Source: Pseudomonas siliginis | GTDB taxonomy: Bacteria > Pseudomonadota > Gammaproteobacteria > Pseudomonadales > Pseudomonadaceae | Assembly: GCF_019145195.1 (NCBI RefSeq) | Contig: NZ_JAHSTW010000005.1 | Coordinates: 62,001 to 126,000 of the forward strand | Reading direction: 5' to 3' | DNA length: 64,000 nucleotides | Part shown: positions 8,466 through 18,733 of the stretch, piece after piece | Layout: every line of letters starts with the position of its first letter | How positions within the stretch are numbered: position 1 is the first letter of the stretch | Position numbers and translations under genes: made by a program | Notes under the pieces: generated by a model | Database searches by the model: none | Told to the model about the DNA's origin: nothing | The model's input: the letters and a program-made list of their open reading frames with translations, nothing else

Positions 8466-10070
8466 ATGCCCAACAAACGCACGGTCGCCATCGGATTTAT
8501 CGGAGCCACCCTGGATCGTGTCGGCAAAGGTGCCAGCCGGTGGAATTATTGGCGACCAAGCGTAGGCCTGTGCCAACAAACAGACCTCCCTATCCACCGA
8601 CTTGAATTGATTCATGGCCTCGACGCGCGCGACGTCAGCCTCGCCGAGCGTGCCCGAGCGGACATCCAGCAGATTTCTCCTAGCACCGAAGTGCGCCTGC
8701 ATCCAATGTCGCTGCGCAACCCTTGGGATTTCGAGGAGGTGTACGGCGCCCTGCACGACTTCACCACTGCGTACAATTTTGACACCGAGCACGAGGATTA
8801 CCTCGTCCACATCACCACCGGCACCCACGTCGCACAGATCTGCTGGTTCCTGCTGACCGAGGCGCGCTATCTGCCAGCCCGGCTGATTCAGACCTCCCCC
8901 GCCAAGCGCAAGAACGAAAACGAGCCCGCCTGCGGCACTCACGCGCTGATCGATCTCGATCTGTCGCGCTATGATCGCATTGCCTCACGTTTCGCCAGCA
9001 AACGCCTCGAAGGCCTGGAATTTCTCAAGTCCGGCATCGCCACGCGCAACCCGGCCTTCAACCGCTCCATTGAACAAATCGAGCGCGTTGCGCTGCGCTC
9101 GAAAGCCCCCATGCTGCTGATCGGCCCGACCGGCGCCGGCAAATCCTTCCTGGCGCGGCGCATCTACGAACTCAAACGTAACCGTCATCAAATGCAGGGA
9201 CGCTTTGTCGAAGTCAACTGTGCAACCTTGCGTGGCGACGGCGCGATGTCGGCCTTGTTCGGCCACGTCAAAGGCGCCTTCACCGGCGCGCAAAACGCTC
9301 GCGATGGCCTGCTGCGCGCCGCCGACGGTGGCATGTTGTTTCTCGATGAAATCGGCGAGCTCGGCGCAGACGAACAAGCGATGCTGTTAAAAGCAATAGA
9401 AGAGAAACGCTTCTTCCCGCTGGGCTCGGACAAGGAAGTCGAGAGTGATTTTCTGATAATCGCCGGCACCCACCGCGACCTGCGCAGCCGGGTCGCCGAA
9501 GGCCTTTTTCGCGAGGACCTGTACGCAAGGATCAACCTCTGGACATTCGACCTGCCCGGCCTCGCCGGCCGCCGCGAGGACATCGAGCCAAACATCGATT
9601 TCGAACTGGAACGCCACGCGCGCGAACATGGGCAACGCGCGCGTTTCAATCTCGAAGCACGCCGACGCTACCTGGCCTTCGCCAGCTCACGTGAAGCAGC
9701 GTGGCTGGGTAACTTTCGCGAACTCTCCGCATCGATTACACGGATGGCGACTCTGGCCGATAGCGGGCGCATCGATGAAGCGCAGGTAGACGATGAGATC
9801 GATCGATTGCGATATGCGTGGGGGTTGGCGCAACCCACTGCTGTATCAACCGAGTTGCCGGGAGATAGCGAGAGCATGGACTTGTTCGATCGCTTACAGC
9901 TGAAGGCGGTTATTGAGGTATGCCGGCAGGCCGACAGCCTGTCCGATGCCGGCCGACAGCTGTTCGGTATTTCCCGGCAGGCCAAGGCGCAGCCTAATGA
10001 TGCCGATCGCTTGAGGAAGTACCTGGCGCGGTTCGGACTTGAATGGGGCAAGTTAGTGGACACGAAGTGA
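8466..10070 (+). CDS. rtcR: RtcR, sigma-54-dependent activator of the RNA-repair operon
   Basis: From ATG 8466 the protein has 534 residues, close to E. coli RtcR (532). Residues 1-185 form the RtcR-specific sensor domain (CARF-like, known to respond to RNA ends). The AAA+ domain follows with Walker A GPTGAGKS (about residue 220), the sigma-54 contact loop GAFTGA (about 270) and Walker B GGMLFLDEIGEL. A short DNA-binding region ends the protein (LSDAGRQLFGISR). The frame remains open upstream of 8466, but that stretch overlaps rtcB and the promoter, so it is excluded. It is divergent from rtcB. Confidence 0.96.
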   Translation: MPNKRTVAIGFIGATLDRVGKGASRWNYWRPSVGLCQQTDLPIHRLELIHGLDARDVSLAERARADIQQISPSTEVRLHPMSLRNPWDFEEVYGALHDFTTAYNFDTEHEDYLVHITTGTHVAQICWFLLTEARYLPARLIQTSPAKRKNENEPACGTHALIDLDLSRYDRIASRFASKRLEGLEFLKSGIATRNPAFNRSIEQIERVALRSKAPMLLIGPTGAGKSFLARRIYELKRNRHQMQGRFVEVNCATLRGDGAMSALFGHVKGAFTGAQNARDGLLRAADGGMLFLDEIGELGADEQAMLLKAIEEKRFFPLGSDKEVESDFLIIAGTHRDLRSRVAEGLFREDLYARINLWTFDLPGLAGRREDIEPNIDFELERHAREHGQRARFNLEARRRYLAFASSREAAWLGNFRELSASITRMATLADSGRIDEAQVDDEIDRLRYAWGLAQPTAVSTELPGDSESMDLFDRLQLKAVIEVCRQADSLSDAGRQLFGISRQAKAQPNDADRLRKYLARFGLEWGKLVDTK

Positions 10071-10183
10071 AGCACAGCGCACTTGATCACACTACTTCAA
10101 TGATGACTGTAGAAAAAATGAATTAGCCGCCTGATCTCTCGGTCAAGAATTATGAACGCAGTAAATCTGACGAGGTGACAGCA

Positions 10184-10318
10184 ATGACTATCCAGGCAGA
10201 GACACTCGTACAACTGACCGAAGCGCTCCAAGAGCGAGGCATGAAAATGGTCTCAGACGTCCATTTCACCCGCGCACCCTATCGATACAACCATCGCTGG
10301 ATCTGCATCGTAGAGTGA
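10184..10318 (+). CDS. 44-residue small protein with a strong ribosome-binding site
   Basis: ATG 10184 is preceded by GAGGTGA at six bases spacing, a near-perfect Shine-Dalgarno sequence. The product begins MTIQAETLVQLTEALQERG, an amphipathic helix, and continues with a basic, aromatic tail (RAPYRYNHRWICIVE). It lies 113 bp downstream of rtcR on the same strand and a GC-rich hairpin follows. I do not recognise a family. The ribosome-binding site is the main evidence that it is translated. Confidence 0.55.
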   Translation: MTIQAETLVQLTEALQERGMKMVSDVHFTRAPYRYNHRWICIVE

Positions 10319-10329
10319 ACATGCTTGTT

Positions 10330-10363
10330 GCCGGCGCCTGGATCGAAGCGTCCAGCCGCCGGC
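10330..10363 (+). terminator. GC-rich hairpin downstream of the 44-residue gene
   Basis: Arms GCCGGCG and CTGGA pair with TCCAG and CGCCGGC around an 8-base loop, with a single C-C mismatch. There is no T run, so it is either a Rho-dependent or mRNA-stabilising structure rather than a classic terminator. Confidence 0.45.
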
Positions 10364-10437
10364 GCCCTCGGCTTCGCCCACCCAAGCCCAAATAACCGTC
10401 TGCGCCCGGGGATGTCGATAGAGGATTGGGCGGCAAT

Positions 10438-10461
10438 AAAAACCCGGCGCGATGGCCGGGT
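10438..10461 (-). terminator. Rho-independent terminator
   Basis: On the minus strand, ACCCGGC-6-GCCGGGT is followed by a T run interrupted once. It is 28 bp past the stop of the small acidic protein gene at 10489-10704. Confidence 0.85.
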
Positions 10462-10488
10462 CTCGTGAACGATAACAATTGATCGGGC

Positions 10489-10704
10489 TTACTTAGCGCC
10501 GCCATTATCTCGGCCCGTCTGGGCGTCTTGATCAGAGCCAGGATTGCCGGGTGGCGGATTCCAGTCCTCTGGTCGTTCGTCGGTACCCTGCTTCGGCTCA
10601 GAATCAGCCTGCTCCAGGCCGGAATCATGACCCTCGCCAGAATCAGGGGTTTGTTCGTCTGGTCCCGGATATGGAGCTTCAGGGCCGTTGTTGTCGTCGA
10701 TCAT
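10489..10704 (-). CDS. Small disordered acidic Pseudomonas protein
   Basis: The product has 71 residues (MIDDNNGPEAPYPGPDEQ...), very rich in Pro, Gly, Asp, Glu, Asn and Gln, with no hydrophobic core, signal peptide or cysteine. It is predicted to be fully disordered. Two consecutive ATG codons occur; the second is better spaced from GGGAG. A convincing terminator follows, which supports expression. The function is unknown. Confidence 0.6.
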   Translation of the reverse strand: MIDDNNGPEAPYPGPDEQTPDSGEGHDSGLEQADSEPKQGTDERPEDWNPPPGNPGSDQDAQTGRDNGGAK

Positions 10705-10865
10705 CATTCTCTCCCGTCAGTGGCGCAGGGGCTGCGCTTAATAAGTAAGAGAAGATCGGCGCACAGAGAGTGCTATTTGCTCGACGAGCGGACTTTCTTA
10801 CTAATCCAAACACTTGGTGCGAGTCGCAGGCGTGATCGAGTAGCCCCGCAAATCTCACGCGCATG

Positions 10866-10894
10866 AAAAAGGCCAATGTTTTGGACATTGGCCT
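10866..10894 (-). terminator. Terminator downstream of tRNA-Pro
   Basis: On the minus strand, GGCCAATGT and ACATTGGCC form a 9-bp stem followed by CTTTTTC. It lies 17 bp past the tRNA-Pro 3' end. The stem sequence is the same as in the terminator at 5332-5364. Confidence 0.85.
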
Positions 10895-10910
10895 AGATCA
10901 TTGAAAAATA

Positions 10911-10987
10911 TGGTCGGGACGGAGTGATTCGAACACTCGACCCCTAGCACCCCATGCTAGTGCGCTACCGGACTGCGCTACGCCCCG
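10911..10987 (-). tRNA. tRNA-Pro(GGG)
   Basis: A 77-nt cloverleaf with the 3' CCA encoded. The acceptor CGGGGCG pairs with CGTCCCG (one G-T). The anticodon arm is CTAGC-ATGGGGT-GCTAG with anticodon GGG, and the T-loop is GTTCGAATC. It lies downstream of merR at the end of the thrS-ihfA block, as in other pseudomonads. Confidence 0.97.
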
Positions 10988-11076
10988 ACTGATGTTGCGT
11001 TTCGTTCTTCACCTCGAAGAACGCTCAAGAATATATCGCAAGCTTTTGAAAACTGGAAGTATTCAAACGCAGCTTT

Positions 11077-11433
11077 TTATTTCTTGAGTACCACCAGCAC
11101 ATCTTCCAATTCGGCAATCATCTGCCGAATCATCTGTTTGTACTGTGTGGTGTCATCTTTGGCTTCGTCGCCGGACAGACGCAGACGTGCGCCGCCGATG
11201 GTGAAACCCTGATCGTAAAGGAGCGCGCGGATCTGCCGGATCATCAGCACGTCCTGGCGCTGATAATACCGGCGGTTCCCGCGGCGTTTGACGGGGTTGA
11301 GCTGAGGAAACTCCTGCTCCCAGTAGCGCAGCACGTGTGGCTTTACGGCACACAGCTCGCTGACTTCACCAATGGTGAAGTAGCGTTTGCCCGGGATGAC
11401 GGGTAGTTCGTCGTTATGACTTGGTTCCAGCAT
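11077..11433 (-). CDS. MerR-family transcriptional regulator
   Basis: The product has 118 residues from MLEPSHNDE; an ATG three codons earlier is also in frame. Residues 18-85 are a MerR-type winged helix ([28 protein letters not shown], then [15 protein letters not shown]). A short coiled coil follows ([17 protein letters not shown]). There is no metal-binding cysteine set, so a metal-sensor role is unlikely. The start overlaps the 3' end of ihfA by about 20 bp, which indicates translational coupling. Its target genes are not evident. Confidence 0.92.
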   Translation of the reverse strand: MLEPSHNDELPVIPGKRYFTIGEVSELCAVKPHVLRYWEQEFPQLNPVKRRGNRRYYQRQDVLMIRQIRALLYDQGFTIGGARLRLSGDEAKDDTTQYKQMIRQMIAELEDVLVVLKK

Positions 11434-11716
11434 AAGCCTCAACTCGGGCCTTCAACTTCTGCCCTGGACGAAAGGTGACCACACGGCGAGCCGTGATCGG
11501 GATTTCTTCCCCCGTTTTCGGGTTGCGGCCAGGCCGCTGGCGTTTGTCCCGAAGGTCGAAATTGCCGAAACCGGACAATTTGACCTGCTCGTTGTCTTCA
11601 AGAGCGTGCCTGATTTCCTCGAAAAACAGTTCGACCAATTCCTTGGCTTCCCGCTTGTTCAGGCCCAGCTCTTCATACAGACGTTCCGCCATCTCAGCTT
11701 TCGTCAAAGCCCCCAT
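11414..11716 (-). CDS. ihfA: Integration host factor subunit alpha
   Basis: IHF-alpha pairs with IHF-beta to bend DNA at specific sites, for example at sigma-54 promoters. The 100-residue product begins [29 protein letters not shown] and contains VKLSGFGNF and the minor-groove arm [26 protein letters not shown], with the intercalating proline at GRNPKTG. It follows pheT closely (3 bp) and overlaps merR. Confidence 0.98.
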   Translation of the reverse strand: MGALTKAEMAERLYEELGLNKREAKELVELFFEEIRHALEDNEQVKLSGFGNFDLRDKRQRPGRNPKTGEEIPITARRVVTFRPGQKLKARVEAYAGTKS

Positions 11717-11719
11717 ACG

Positions 11720-14098
11720 TCACTTCCTTAACGTGGCGTTCAACCTTTGTTCGAGCGAGGTGAGGATATTTTGCGTCGTCGAATTCACCTCATCGTCATT
11801 AAGAGTGCGCGATGGATGCTGCCAGGTCAAGCCGACTGCAAGGCTTTTTCTATCAGGATCAATACCTTTACCCTGATACACGTCAAACAGCCTGAGCTCT
11901 GTGAGCCATTCGCCTGCATTTTCACGGATTACGTCCAGCACAGCCGAGGCCGCGACGTCTTTGTGCGCGATCAGTGCAAGGTCACGACGCACTTCAGGAA
12001 AGCGCGACAACTCGTGGAATTTCGGCATTTTACCGAGCGCCACTTCCGCCAGAACCAGCTCGAAGACGAACACCGGACGATCCAGCCCCAGCGCCTTTGA
12101 CAACTCAGGGTGGATTGCACCGATATAGCCTACCTCGCGACCTTCACGCTCGATGCGCGCGGTCTGACCCGGATGCAGCGCCGGGTGCTTGCCCGGAGCA
12201 AAGGTGAACGAATCCAGGGCACCGGCGAAACCCAGTAGCGCTTCCACGTCAGCCTTTACGTCGAAGAAGTCGACGGTATCCCGACCCTGCGCCCAGCCTT
12301 CCGGCAAGCGACTCCCGCAAACAACCCCGGACAGCATAGGCTCTTGCTTCAAGCCCTCAAGCTGACCAACGAAGCGCAGGCCGCTCTCGAACAGACGCAC
12401 GCGATCCTGCTGACGGTTGAGGTTGTGCTGCAACGCCTTGACCAGACCTGGCCACAACGACGAGCGCATGGCGGCCATATCGTTGGAGATCGGGTTGGCC
12501 AGCAACAGCGGCTCGACGCCTGGATTGAACAGTTCGAACTGACGCGGATCGATGAAGCTGTAAGTAATCGCTTCCTGATAACCACGAGCAACCAGCAGAC
12601 GACGCAGCTCAGGCAGATCACTACGCGCTTCGGCCTTGGCTTGCGGAGCCAGACGCGCTTGCGGGTAGCGAACCGGCAGACGGTTGTAACCGTACAGACG
12701 AGCCAGCTCTTCGATAAGGTCGACTTCCAGGCTGATATCGAAGCGGTGGCTTGGCACTTCAACGCGCCATTGCCCTTCGCCGTCAGCGGCAATGTTCAGG
12801 CCCAGGGCGCCGAGCAGACGCTCGACCTGTGCCGAATCCATCTCCATGCCGAGCATTTGCGTGATGCGCTGCGCACGCAGAGTGATCGGTGCAATCGATG
12901 GCAGATGTTGCTCGCTGACGGTCTCGATGATCGGGCCAGCTTCGCCACCAGTGATCTCCAGCAGCAGGCCAGTGGCGCGCTCCATGGCTTCACGTGCCAG
13001 CTGCCAGTCAACGCCACGCTCGTAGCGATGCGAAGCGTCGGTGTGCAAGCCGTAAGAACGTGCCTTGCCGGCAACAGCGATCTGATCGAAGAACGCAGAT
13101 TCGAGGAACACATCGCGCGTGGTCGCGGAAACACCGCTGTGCTCGCCACCCATGACGCCGGCGATCGCCAGTGCACGAGTGTGGTCAGCGATGACCAGCG
13201 TATCGCTACGCAGGCTGACTTCCTGACCATCAAGCAGAACCAGCTTCTCGCCCTCTTCAGCCATGCGCACACGAATGCCGCCATTGATTTCGGCGAGATC
13301 GAAAGCGTGCAGCGGTTGGCCGAGCTCGAGCATCACGTAGTTGGTGATGTCGACGGCAGCGTCGATGCTGCGCACGTCGGCGCGACGCAGACGCTCAACC
13401 ATCCACAGCGGGGTTGGCTTGGACAGGTCGACGTTACGGATGACCCGACCCAGGTAACGTGGGCAGGCAGCCGGGGCCAGCACCTCGACCGAACGGACTT
13501 CGTCGTGTACCGCTGCAACCGCAGGCACCACAGGACGGGTTACCGGCACGGCGTACAGCGCGCCGACTTCACGGGCTAGACCGGCCAGGGACAGGCAGTC
13601 GCCACGGTTCGGGGTCAGGTCGACCTCGATGCTGGCGTCTTCCAGATCCAGATACACACGGAAATCTTCGCCCACCGGCGCATCGGCCGGCAGCTCCATC
13701 AGACCGTCGTTGCCCTCACCGACCTGCAGCTCTGCCTGCGAGCACAGCATGCCGTTGGACTCGACGCCACGCAGCTTGGCCTTCTTGATCTTGAAGTCGC
13801 CCGGCAGCTCTGCGCCAATCATGGCGAACGGAATCTTCAGGCCCGGGCGCACGTTTGGCGCTCCGCATACGACCTGGAAGGTTTCCGCGCCATTGCTGAC
13901 CTGGCATACGCGCAACTTGTCGGCGTCCGGATGCTGCTCGGTGCTCAGCACCTCACCCACCACCACACCACTGAATACGCCGGCGGCCGGAGTAACGCTA
14001 TCGACCTCAAGACCGGCCATCGACAGACGGGCAACCAGCTCGTCGCGATCTACCTGCGGGCTGACCCAGCCACGCAGCCATTGTTCACTGAATTTCAT
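11720..14098 (-). CDS. pheT: Phenylalanyl-tRNA synthetase beta subunit
   Basis: The 792-residue beta chain of the heterotetrameric PheRS charges tRNA-Phe together with PheS. Visible domains in order: the N-terminal tRNA-binding EMAP/B1 fold (VVVGEVLSTEQHPDADKLRVCQV), the B3/B4 editing domain (DLTPNRGDCLSLAGLAREV), B5 (HRFDISLEVDLIEELARLYGYNRLP), the catalytic-like core and a C-terminal ferredoxin-fold anticodon-binding domain (FPEVRRDLALIAHKDV). It is 26 bp downstream of pheS. Confidence 0.98.
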   Translation of the reverse strand: MKFSEQWLRGWVSPQVDRDELVARLSMAGLEVDSVTPAAGVFSGVVVGEVLSTEQHPDADKLRVCQVSNGAETFQVVCGAPNVRPGLKIPFAMIGAELPGDFKIKKAKLRGVESNGMLCSQAELQVGEGNDGLMELPADAPVGEDFRVYLDLEDASIEVDLTPNRGDCLSLAGLAREVGALYAVPVTRPVVPAVAAVHDEVRSVEVLAPAACPRYLGRVIRNVDLSKPTPLWMVERLRRADVRSIDAAVDITNYVMLELGQPLHAFDLAEINGGIRVRMAEEGEKLVLLDGQEVSLRSDTLVIADHTRALAIAGVMGGEHSGVSATTRDVFLESAFFDQIAVAGKARSYGLHTDASHRYERGVDWQLAREAMERATGLLLEITGGEAGPIIETVSEQHLPSIAPITLRAQRITQMLGMEMDSAQVERLLGALGLNIAADGEGQWRVEVPSHRFDISLEVDLIEELARLYGYNRLPVRYPQARLAPQAKAEARSDLPELRRLLVARGYQEAITYSFIDPRQFELFNPGVEPLLLANPISNDMAAMRSSLWPGLVKALQHNLNRQQDRVRLFESGLRFVGQLEGLKQEPMLSGVVCGSRLPEGWAQGRDTVDFFDVKADVEALLGFAGALDSFTFAPGKHPALHPGQTARIEREGREVGYIGAIHPELSKALGLDRPVFVFELVLAEVALGKMPKFHELSRFPEVRRDLALIAHKDVAASAVLDVIRENAGEWLTELRLFDVYQGKGIDPDRKSLAVGLTWQHPSRTLNDDEVNSTTQNILTSLEQRLNATLRK

Positions 14099-14124
14099 CC
14101 TGCTCTCCTAAGAATTCGTTACGA

Positions 14125-15195
<1,071 letters not shown>

Positions 15196-15250
15196 ATGAC
15201 GTTTAACACCTGGCCCCACAGAGGTGAGGCCGGGTGACTGTCGGGGGTAC

Positions 15251-15607
15251 TTAAGCCAAGGTGGCTTTAGCTTTCTCGACAATCGCAGCAAACGCCGCTT
15301 TTTCGTTCACTGCCAGATCAGCCAGAACCTTACGGTCGATCTCGATGGACGCTTTTTTCAGGCCAGCGATGAAACGGCTGTAGGACAGACCGTTAACACG
15401 AGCACCAGCGTTGATACGAGCGATCCACAGAGCGCGGAACTGACGTTTTTTCTGACGACGGTCACGGTAGGCGTATTGGCCTGCCTTGATTACCGCTTGC
15501 TTGGCAACACGGAATACGCGGGAGCGTGCGCCGTAGTAGCCTTTAGCAAGTTTCAGAATTTTTTTGTGACGCTTACGGGCAATGACGCCACGCTTTACAC
15601 GAGCCAT
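15251..15607 (-). CDS. rplT: 50S ribosomal protein L20
   Basis: The 118-residue protein matches L20 in length and sequence ([32 protein letters not shown]). Its very basic N-terminal helix inserts into 23S rRNA. In other gammaproteobacteria L20 represses translation of rpmI-rplT; the signal for this was not identified here. It follows rpmI by 27 bp. Confidence 0.99.
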
Positions 15608-15634
15608 GAGTTACTTCCTCTATTCTTGACTAAA

Positions 15635-15829
15635 TTAACGAAGGCGCAGCATGCGCTCGACTTTTGCCACGTCAGACGGATGCAGCAAGCTGCTACCGCG
15701 CAGTTGACGCTTACGCTTGGTCGACATTTTAGTCAGGATGTGGCTCTTGAAAGCGTGCTTGTGCTTGATGCCGTTAGCAGTTTTCAGAAACCGCTTGGCA
15801 GCACCACTTTTGGTTTTCATTTTTGGCAT
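15635..15829 (-). CDS. rpmI: 50S ribosomal protein L35
   Basis: A 64-residue basic protein, [20 protein letters not shown], with the conserved C-terminal [14 protein letters not shown]. The length and order (infC-rpmI-rplT) are standard. It lies 60 bp after infC. Confidence 0.99.
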   Translation of the reverse strand: MPKMKTKSGAAKRFLKTANGIKHKHAFKSHILTKMSTKRKRQLRGSSLLHPSDVAKVERMLRLR

Positions 15830-15889
15830 GTTCGGATACTCCGCATTCAGTTGATAAACATAATCAGAAGGCCTGCCGTGCCCTGTTGA

Positions 15890-16441
15890 TTACTTCTTCT
15901 TTTTCGGGGCGATGACCATGATCAGCTGGCGTCCTTCCATCTTAGGATGCTGTTCGACCGAACCGTACTCGAGCAGGTCTTGTTCAACCCGCTTGAGGAG
16001 TTCCATCCCCAGCTCCTGGTGGGCCATCTCACGGCCGCGGAATCGCAAGGATACCTTGGCCCTGTCCCCGTCACTCAGGAAACGTACCAGGTTGCGCAGT
16101 TTTACCTGGTAATCCCCTTCCTCCGTCCCTGGACGAAACTTGATTTCTTTAACCTGAATCTGCTTCTGGTTTTTCTTCGCCGCGGCAATCTGCTTCTTCT
16201 TCTCGAAAATCGATTTGCCGTAGTCCATCACCCGGCAAACAGGCGGGACTGCATCTGCGGAAATTTCCACCAGATCAAGCTTTGCTTCTTCAGCGATACG
16301 AAGCGCTTCATCAATCGAGACGATGCCAATCTGCTCGCCATCAGCGCCAATTAACCGAACCTCGCGTGCCGAGATATTCTCGTTGATCGGGGCTTTCGGT
16401 GCAGCTCGTTTATCTTGTCTCATTTCACGCTTAATAATAAT
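15890..16441 (-). CDS. infC: Translation initiation factor IF-3, ATT start
   Basis: IF-3 binds the 30S subunit and rejects non-standard start codons. The first ATG gives 177 residues ([17 protein letters not shown]). In frame upstream are three tandem ATT codons and KRE, so a start at ATT with the product beginning (I)IKREMRQDK is likely, as infC is known to use ATT for autoregulation. GGAG at 16447-16444 is 2, 5 or 8 bases from the three ATT codons. The first ATT shares one base with the thrS stop codon. The N domain, linker ([19 protein letters not shown]) and C domain are intact. Confidence 0.96.
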   Translation of the reverse strand: MIIKREMRQDKRAAPKAPINENISAREVRLIGADGEQIGIVSIDEALRIAEEAKLDLVEISADAVPPVCRVMDYGKSIFEKKKQIAAAKKNQKQIQVKEIKFRPGTEEGDYQVKLRNLVRFLSDGDRAKVSLRFRGREMAHQELGMELLKRVEQDLLEYGSVEQHPKMEGRQLIMVIAPKKKK

Positions 16442-18363
16442 TACTCCGAATCTGGGCGACCACGCCGGGAAACCGCTTGCGCGAGAAACTCAGCGAACTG
16501 GGCGACGGGCATCGAGCCCAGGTCAGCACCTTCACGAGTACGCACAGCGACAGTCTGCATCTCGACTTCCTTATCTCCGATAACCAAAAGATAGGGAACC
16601 TTGAGCAAAGTATGCTCGCGGATTTTAAAGCCGATCTTTTCATTTCTCAAGTCGGACTTGGCACGAAATCCGCTTTCGTTGAGAGTTTTTTCAACCTCTG
16701 CAACAAAATCTGCCTGTTTATCAGTGATATTCATGATCACCGCCTGGGTCGGCGCGAGCCACGCAGGGAAAGCACCTTCGTAGTGCTCGATCAGAATCCC
16801 GACGAAACGCTCGAACGAACCGAGGATCGCGCGGTGCAACATCACCGGGTGTTTGCGGCTGTTGTCTTCAGAGACGTATTCAGCGCCCAAACGGACAGGC
16901 AGGTTAAAATCGAGCTGCAAGGTACCACACTGCCAGACTCGACCGAGACAATCTTTCAGCGAGAACTCGATCTTCGGCCCGTAGAAAGCACCCTCGCCCG
17001 GCTGCAGATCGTACGGCAGGCCAGCAGAATCAAGGGCTGCAGCCAATGCTGCTTCAGCGCGATCCCACAGCTCATCGGAGCCGACGCGTTTTTCCGGACG
17101 AGTGGAGAGTTTCATCTCGACTTCGGTAAAGCCGAAATCGCGATAGACGTCCATGGTCAGCTTGATGAACGCAGCGGACTCGGCCTGCATCTGCTCTTCT
17201 GTGCAGAAGATGTGCGCGTCGTCCTGAGTGAACGCTCGCACGCGCATGATGCCGTGCAACGCACCCGACGGCTCGTTACGGTGGCAAGCACCGAACTCGG
17301 CCAGACGCATCGGCAACTCGCGGTAGCTTTTCAGGCCCTGATTGAACACCTGCACGTGGCATGGGCAGTTCATCGGCTTGATGGCGTAGTCGCGGTTTTC
17401 CGACTGAGTGGTGAACATGTTGTCGGCGTAGTTGGCCCAGTGCCCGGATTTCTCCCACAGGCTGCGGTCGACGACTTGAGGAGTCTTGATCTCAAGGTAG
17501 CCGTTGTCGCGCTGGATCTTGCGCATGTACTGCTCGAGCACCTGGTACAGAGTCCAGCCGTTCGGGTGCCAGAACACCATGCCCGGCGACTCTTCCTGAG
17601 TGTGGAACAGGCCCAGGCGCTTGCCGATCTTGCGGTGATCGCGCTTCTCGGCTTCTTCGATGCGCTGGATGTACGCCGCCAGCTGTTTCTTGTCCGCCCA
17701 GGCGGTGCCGTAGACGCGCTGCAATTGCTCGTTCTTGGCGTCGCCACGCCAGTAGGCGCCCGACAGCTTGGTCAGCTTGAAGGATTTCAGGAAACGCGTG
17801 TTCGGCACGTGCGGACCGCGGCACATGTCGACGTATTCTTCGTGATAGTACAGACCCATGGCCTGCTCGTTCGGCATGTCTTCGACCAGACGCAGCTTGT
17901 AATCTTCGCCGCGGGCCTTGAACACTTCGATCACTTCTGCGCGCGGAGTGACTTTCTTGATGACGTCATAATCCTTCTCGATCAGCTGCTGCATGCGCTG
18001 TTCGATGGCCGCCATGTCTTCCGGCGTGAAAGGACGCTCGTAGGCGATGTCGTAATAAAAGCCTTCGTCGATGACCGGGCCGATGACCATCTTCGCGGTC
18101 GGGTACAGCTGTTTGACCGCGTGGCCAACCAGGTGCGCGCAAGAGTGGCGAATGATCTCCAGCCCCTCTTCATCCTTTGGCGTAATGATTTGCAGGGTCG
18201 CGTCGCTGCTGATGATGTCGCTGGCGTCGACCAGTTGGCCATTGACCTTGCCCGCGAGCGTGGCTTTGGCCAGACCTGCACCAATGGATGCGGCGACCTC
18301 GGCTACGGAAACCGGGTGATCGAATGAACGTTGACTGCCGTCGGGAAGAGTAATAGTTGGCAT
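16441..18363 (-). CDS. thrS: Threonyl-tRNA synthetase
   Basis: From ATG 18363 ([11 protein letters not shown]) the protein has 640 residues, the family length; GGAGAGGAGG is just upstream. Domains in order: TGS (1-60), the editing domain with [16 protein letters not shown] and the C/H zinc-type SAD segment, the class II core with the zinc-site Cys/His ([26 protein letters not shown]) and motif 3 ([21 protein letters not shown]), then the anticodon-binding domain ([14 protein letters not shown]). Translation is probably autoregulated by the leader hairpins at 18383-18476. Confidence 0.98.
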   Translation of the reverse strand: MPTITLPDGSQRSFDHPVSVAEVAASIGAGLAKATLAGKVNGQLVDASDIISSDATLQIITPKDEEGLEIIRHSCAHLVGHAVKQLYPTAKMVIGPVIDEGFYYDIAYERPFTPEDMAAIEQRMQQLIEKDYDVIKKVTPRAEVIEVFKARGEDYKLRLVEDMPNEQAMGLYYHEEYVDMCRGPHVPNTRFLKSFKLTKLSGAYWRGDAKNEQLQRVYGTAWADKKQLAAYIQRIEEAEKRDHRKIGKRLGLFHTQEESPGMVFWHPNGWTLYQVLEQYMRKIQRDNGYLEIKTPQVVDRSLWEKSGHWANYADNMFTTQSENRDYAIKPMNCPCHVQVFNQGLKSYRELPMRLAEFGACHRNEPSGALHGIMRVRAFTQDDAHIFCTEEQMQAESAAFIKLTMDVYRDFGFTEVEMKLSTRPEKRVGSDELWDRAEAALAAALDSAGLPYDLQPGEGAFYGPKIEFSLKDCLGRVWQCGTLQLDFNLPVRLGAEYVSEDNSRKHPVMLHRAILGSFERFVGILIEHYEGAFPAWLAPTQAVIMNITDKQADFVAEVEKTLNESGFRAKSDLRNEKIGFKIREHTLLKVPYLLVIGDKEVEMQTVAVRTREGADLGSMPVAQFAEFLAQAVSRRGRPDSE

Positions 18364-18382
18364 GGCGCCTCCTCTCCTAGTG

Positions 18383-18476
18383 GTGACCCCTACCAAAGGT
18401 CACGTGGGTTGGGATGAGCCAGTACAAGATCCGATCCAGGCCATTCAATGACGAACGCCTGCCTTACAGCGGCAGG
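18383..18476 (-). promoter_or_regulatory. thrS leader with two threonine-anticodon-like hairpins (putative ThrRS operator)
   Basis: On the thrS mRNA strand, hairpin A (18458-18476) has a 6-bp stem CCTGCC/GGCAGG and a 7-base loop GCTGTAA, placing UGU at the anticodon positions with A37-A38. Hairpin B (18383-18403) has stem GTGACC/GGTCAC, one U-G closure and the 7-base loop TTGGTAG, which places U33 and GGU like tRNA-Thr(GGU). Hairpin B is immediately upstream of the GGAGAGGAGG ribosome-binding site. The layout resembles the E. coli thrS operator, where ThrRS binds anticodon-like arms and blocks the ribosome. The rest of the 370-bp gap between thrS and the next gene contains a 7-bp inverted repeat (18630-18648) and no convincing gene. 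Confidence 0.65.
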
Positions 18477-18733
18477 AGCCTTGCGGCCAACCGGAAAACC
18501 GAACCAGAGTGACTGGGATTCAAATCGGAAAAATTCGCACGCCGACCGCTTCGGGACTGAAGGTCATCCGAAGCCTGAGAACGCTTGAGCCCGGCATGCT
18601 AGCACAGATGAGCGGTCGCTTACGTCCTGATTTGGCAGAAGGCCAAATGTCCGTTTTTATGCCAGAGTGCTGAACTTGAGAGGCCCTTGCGCCCTCAGAT
18701 AACAAGACATTGACCCACAAGGAGCATCCTCGC

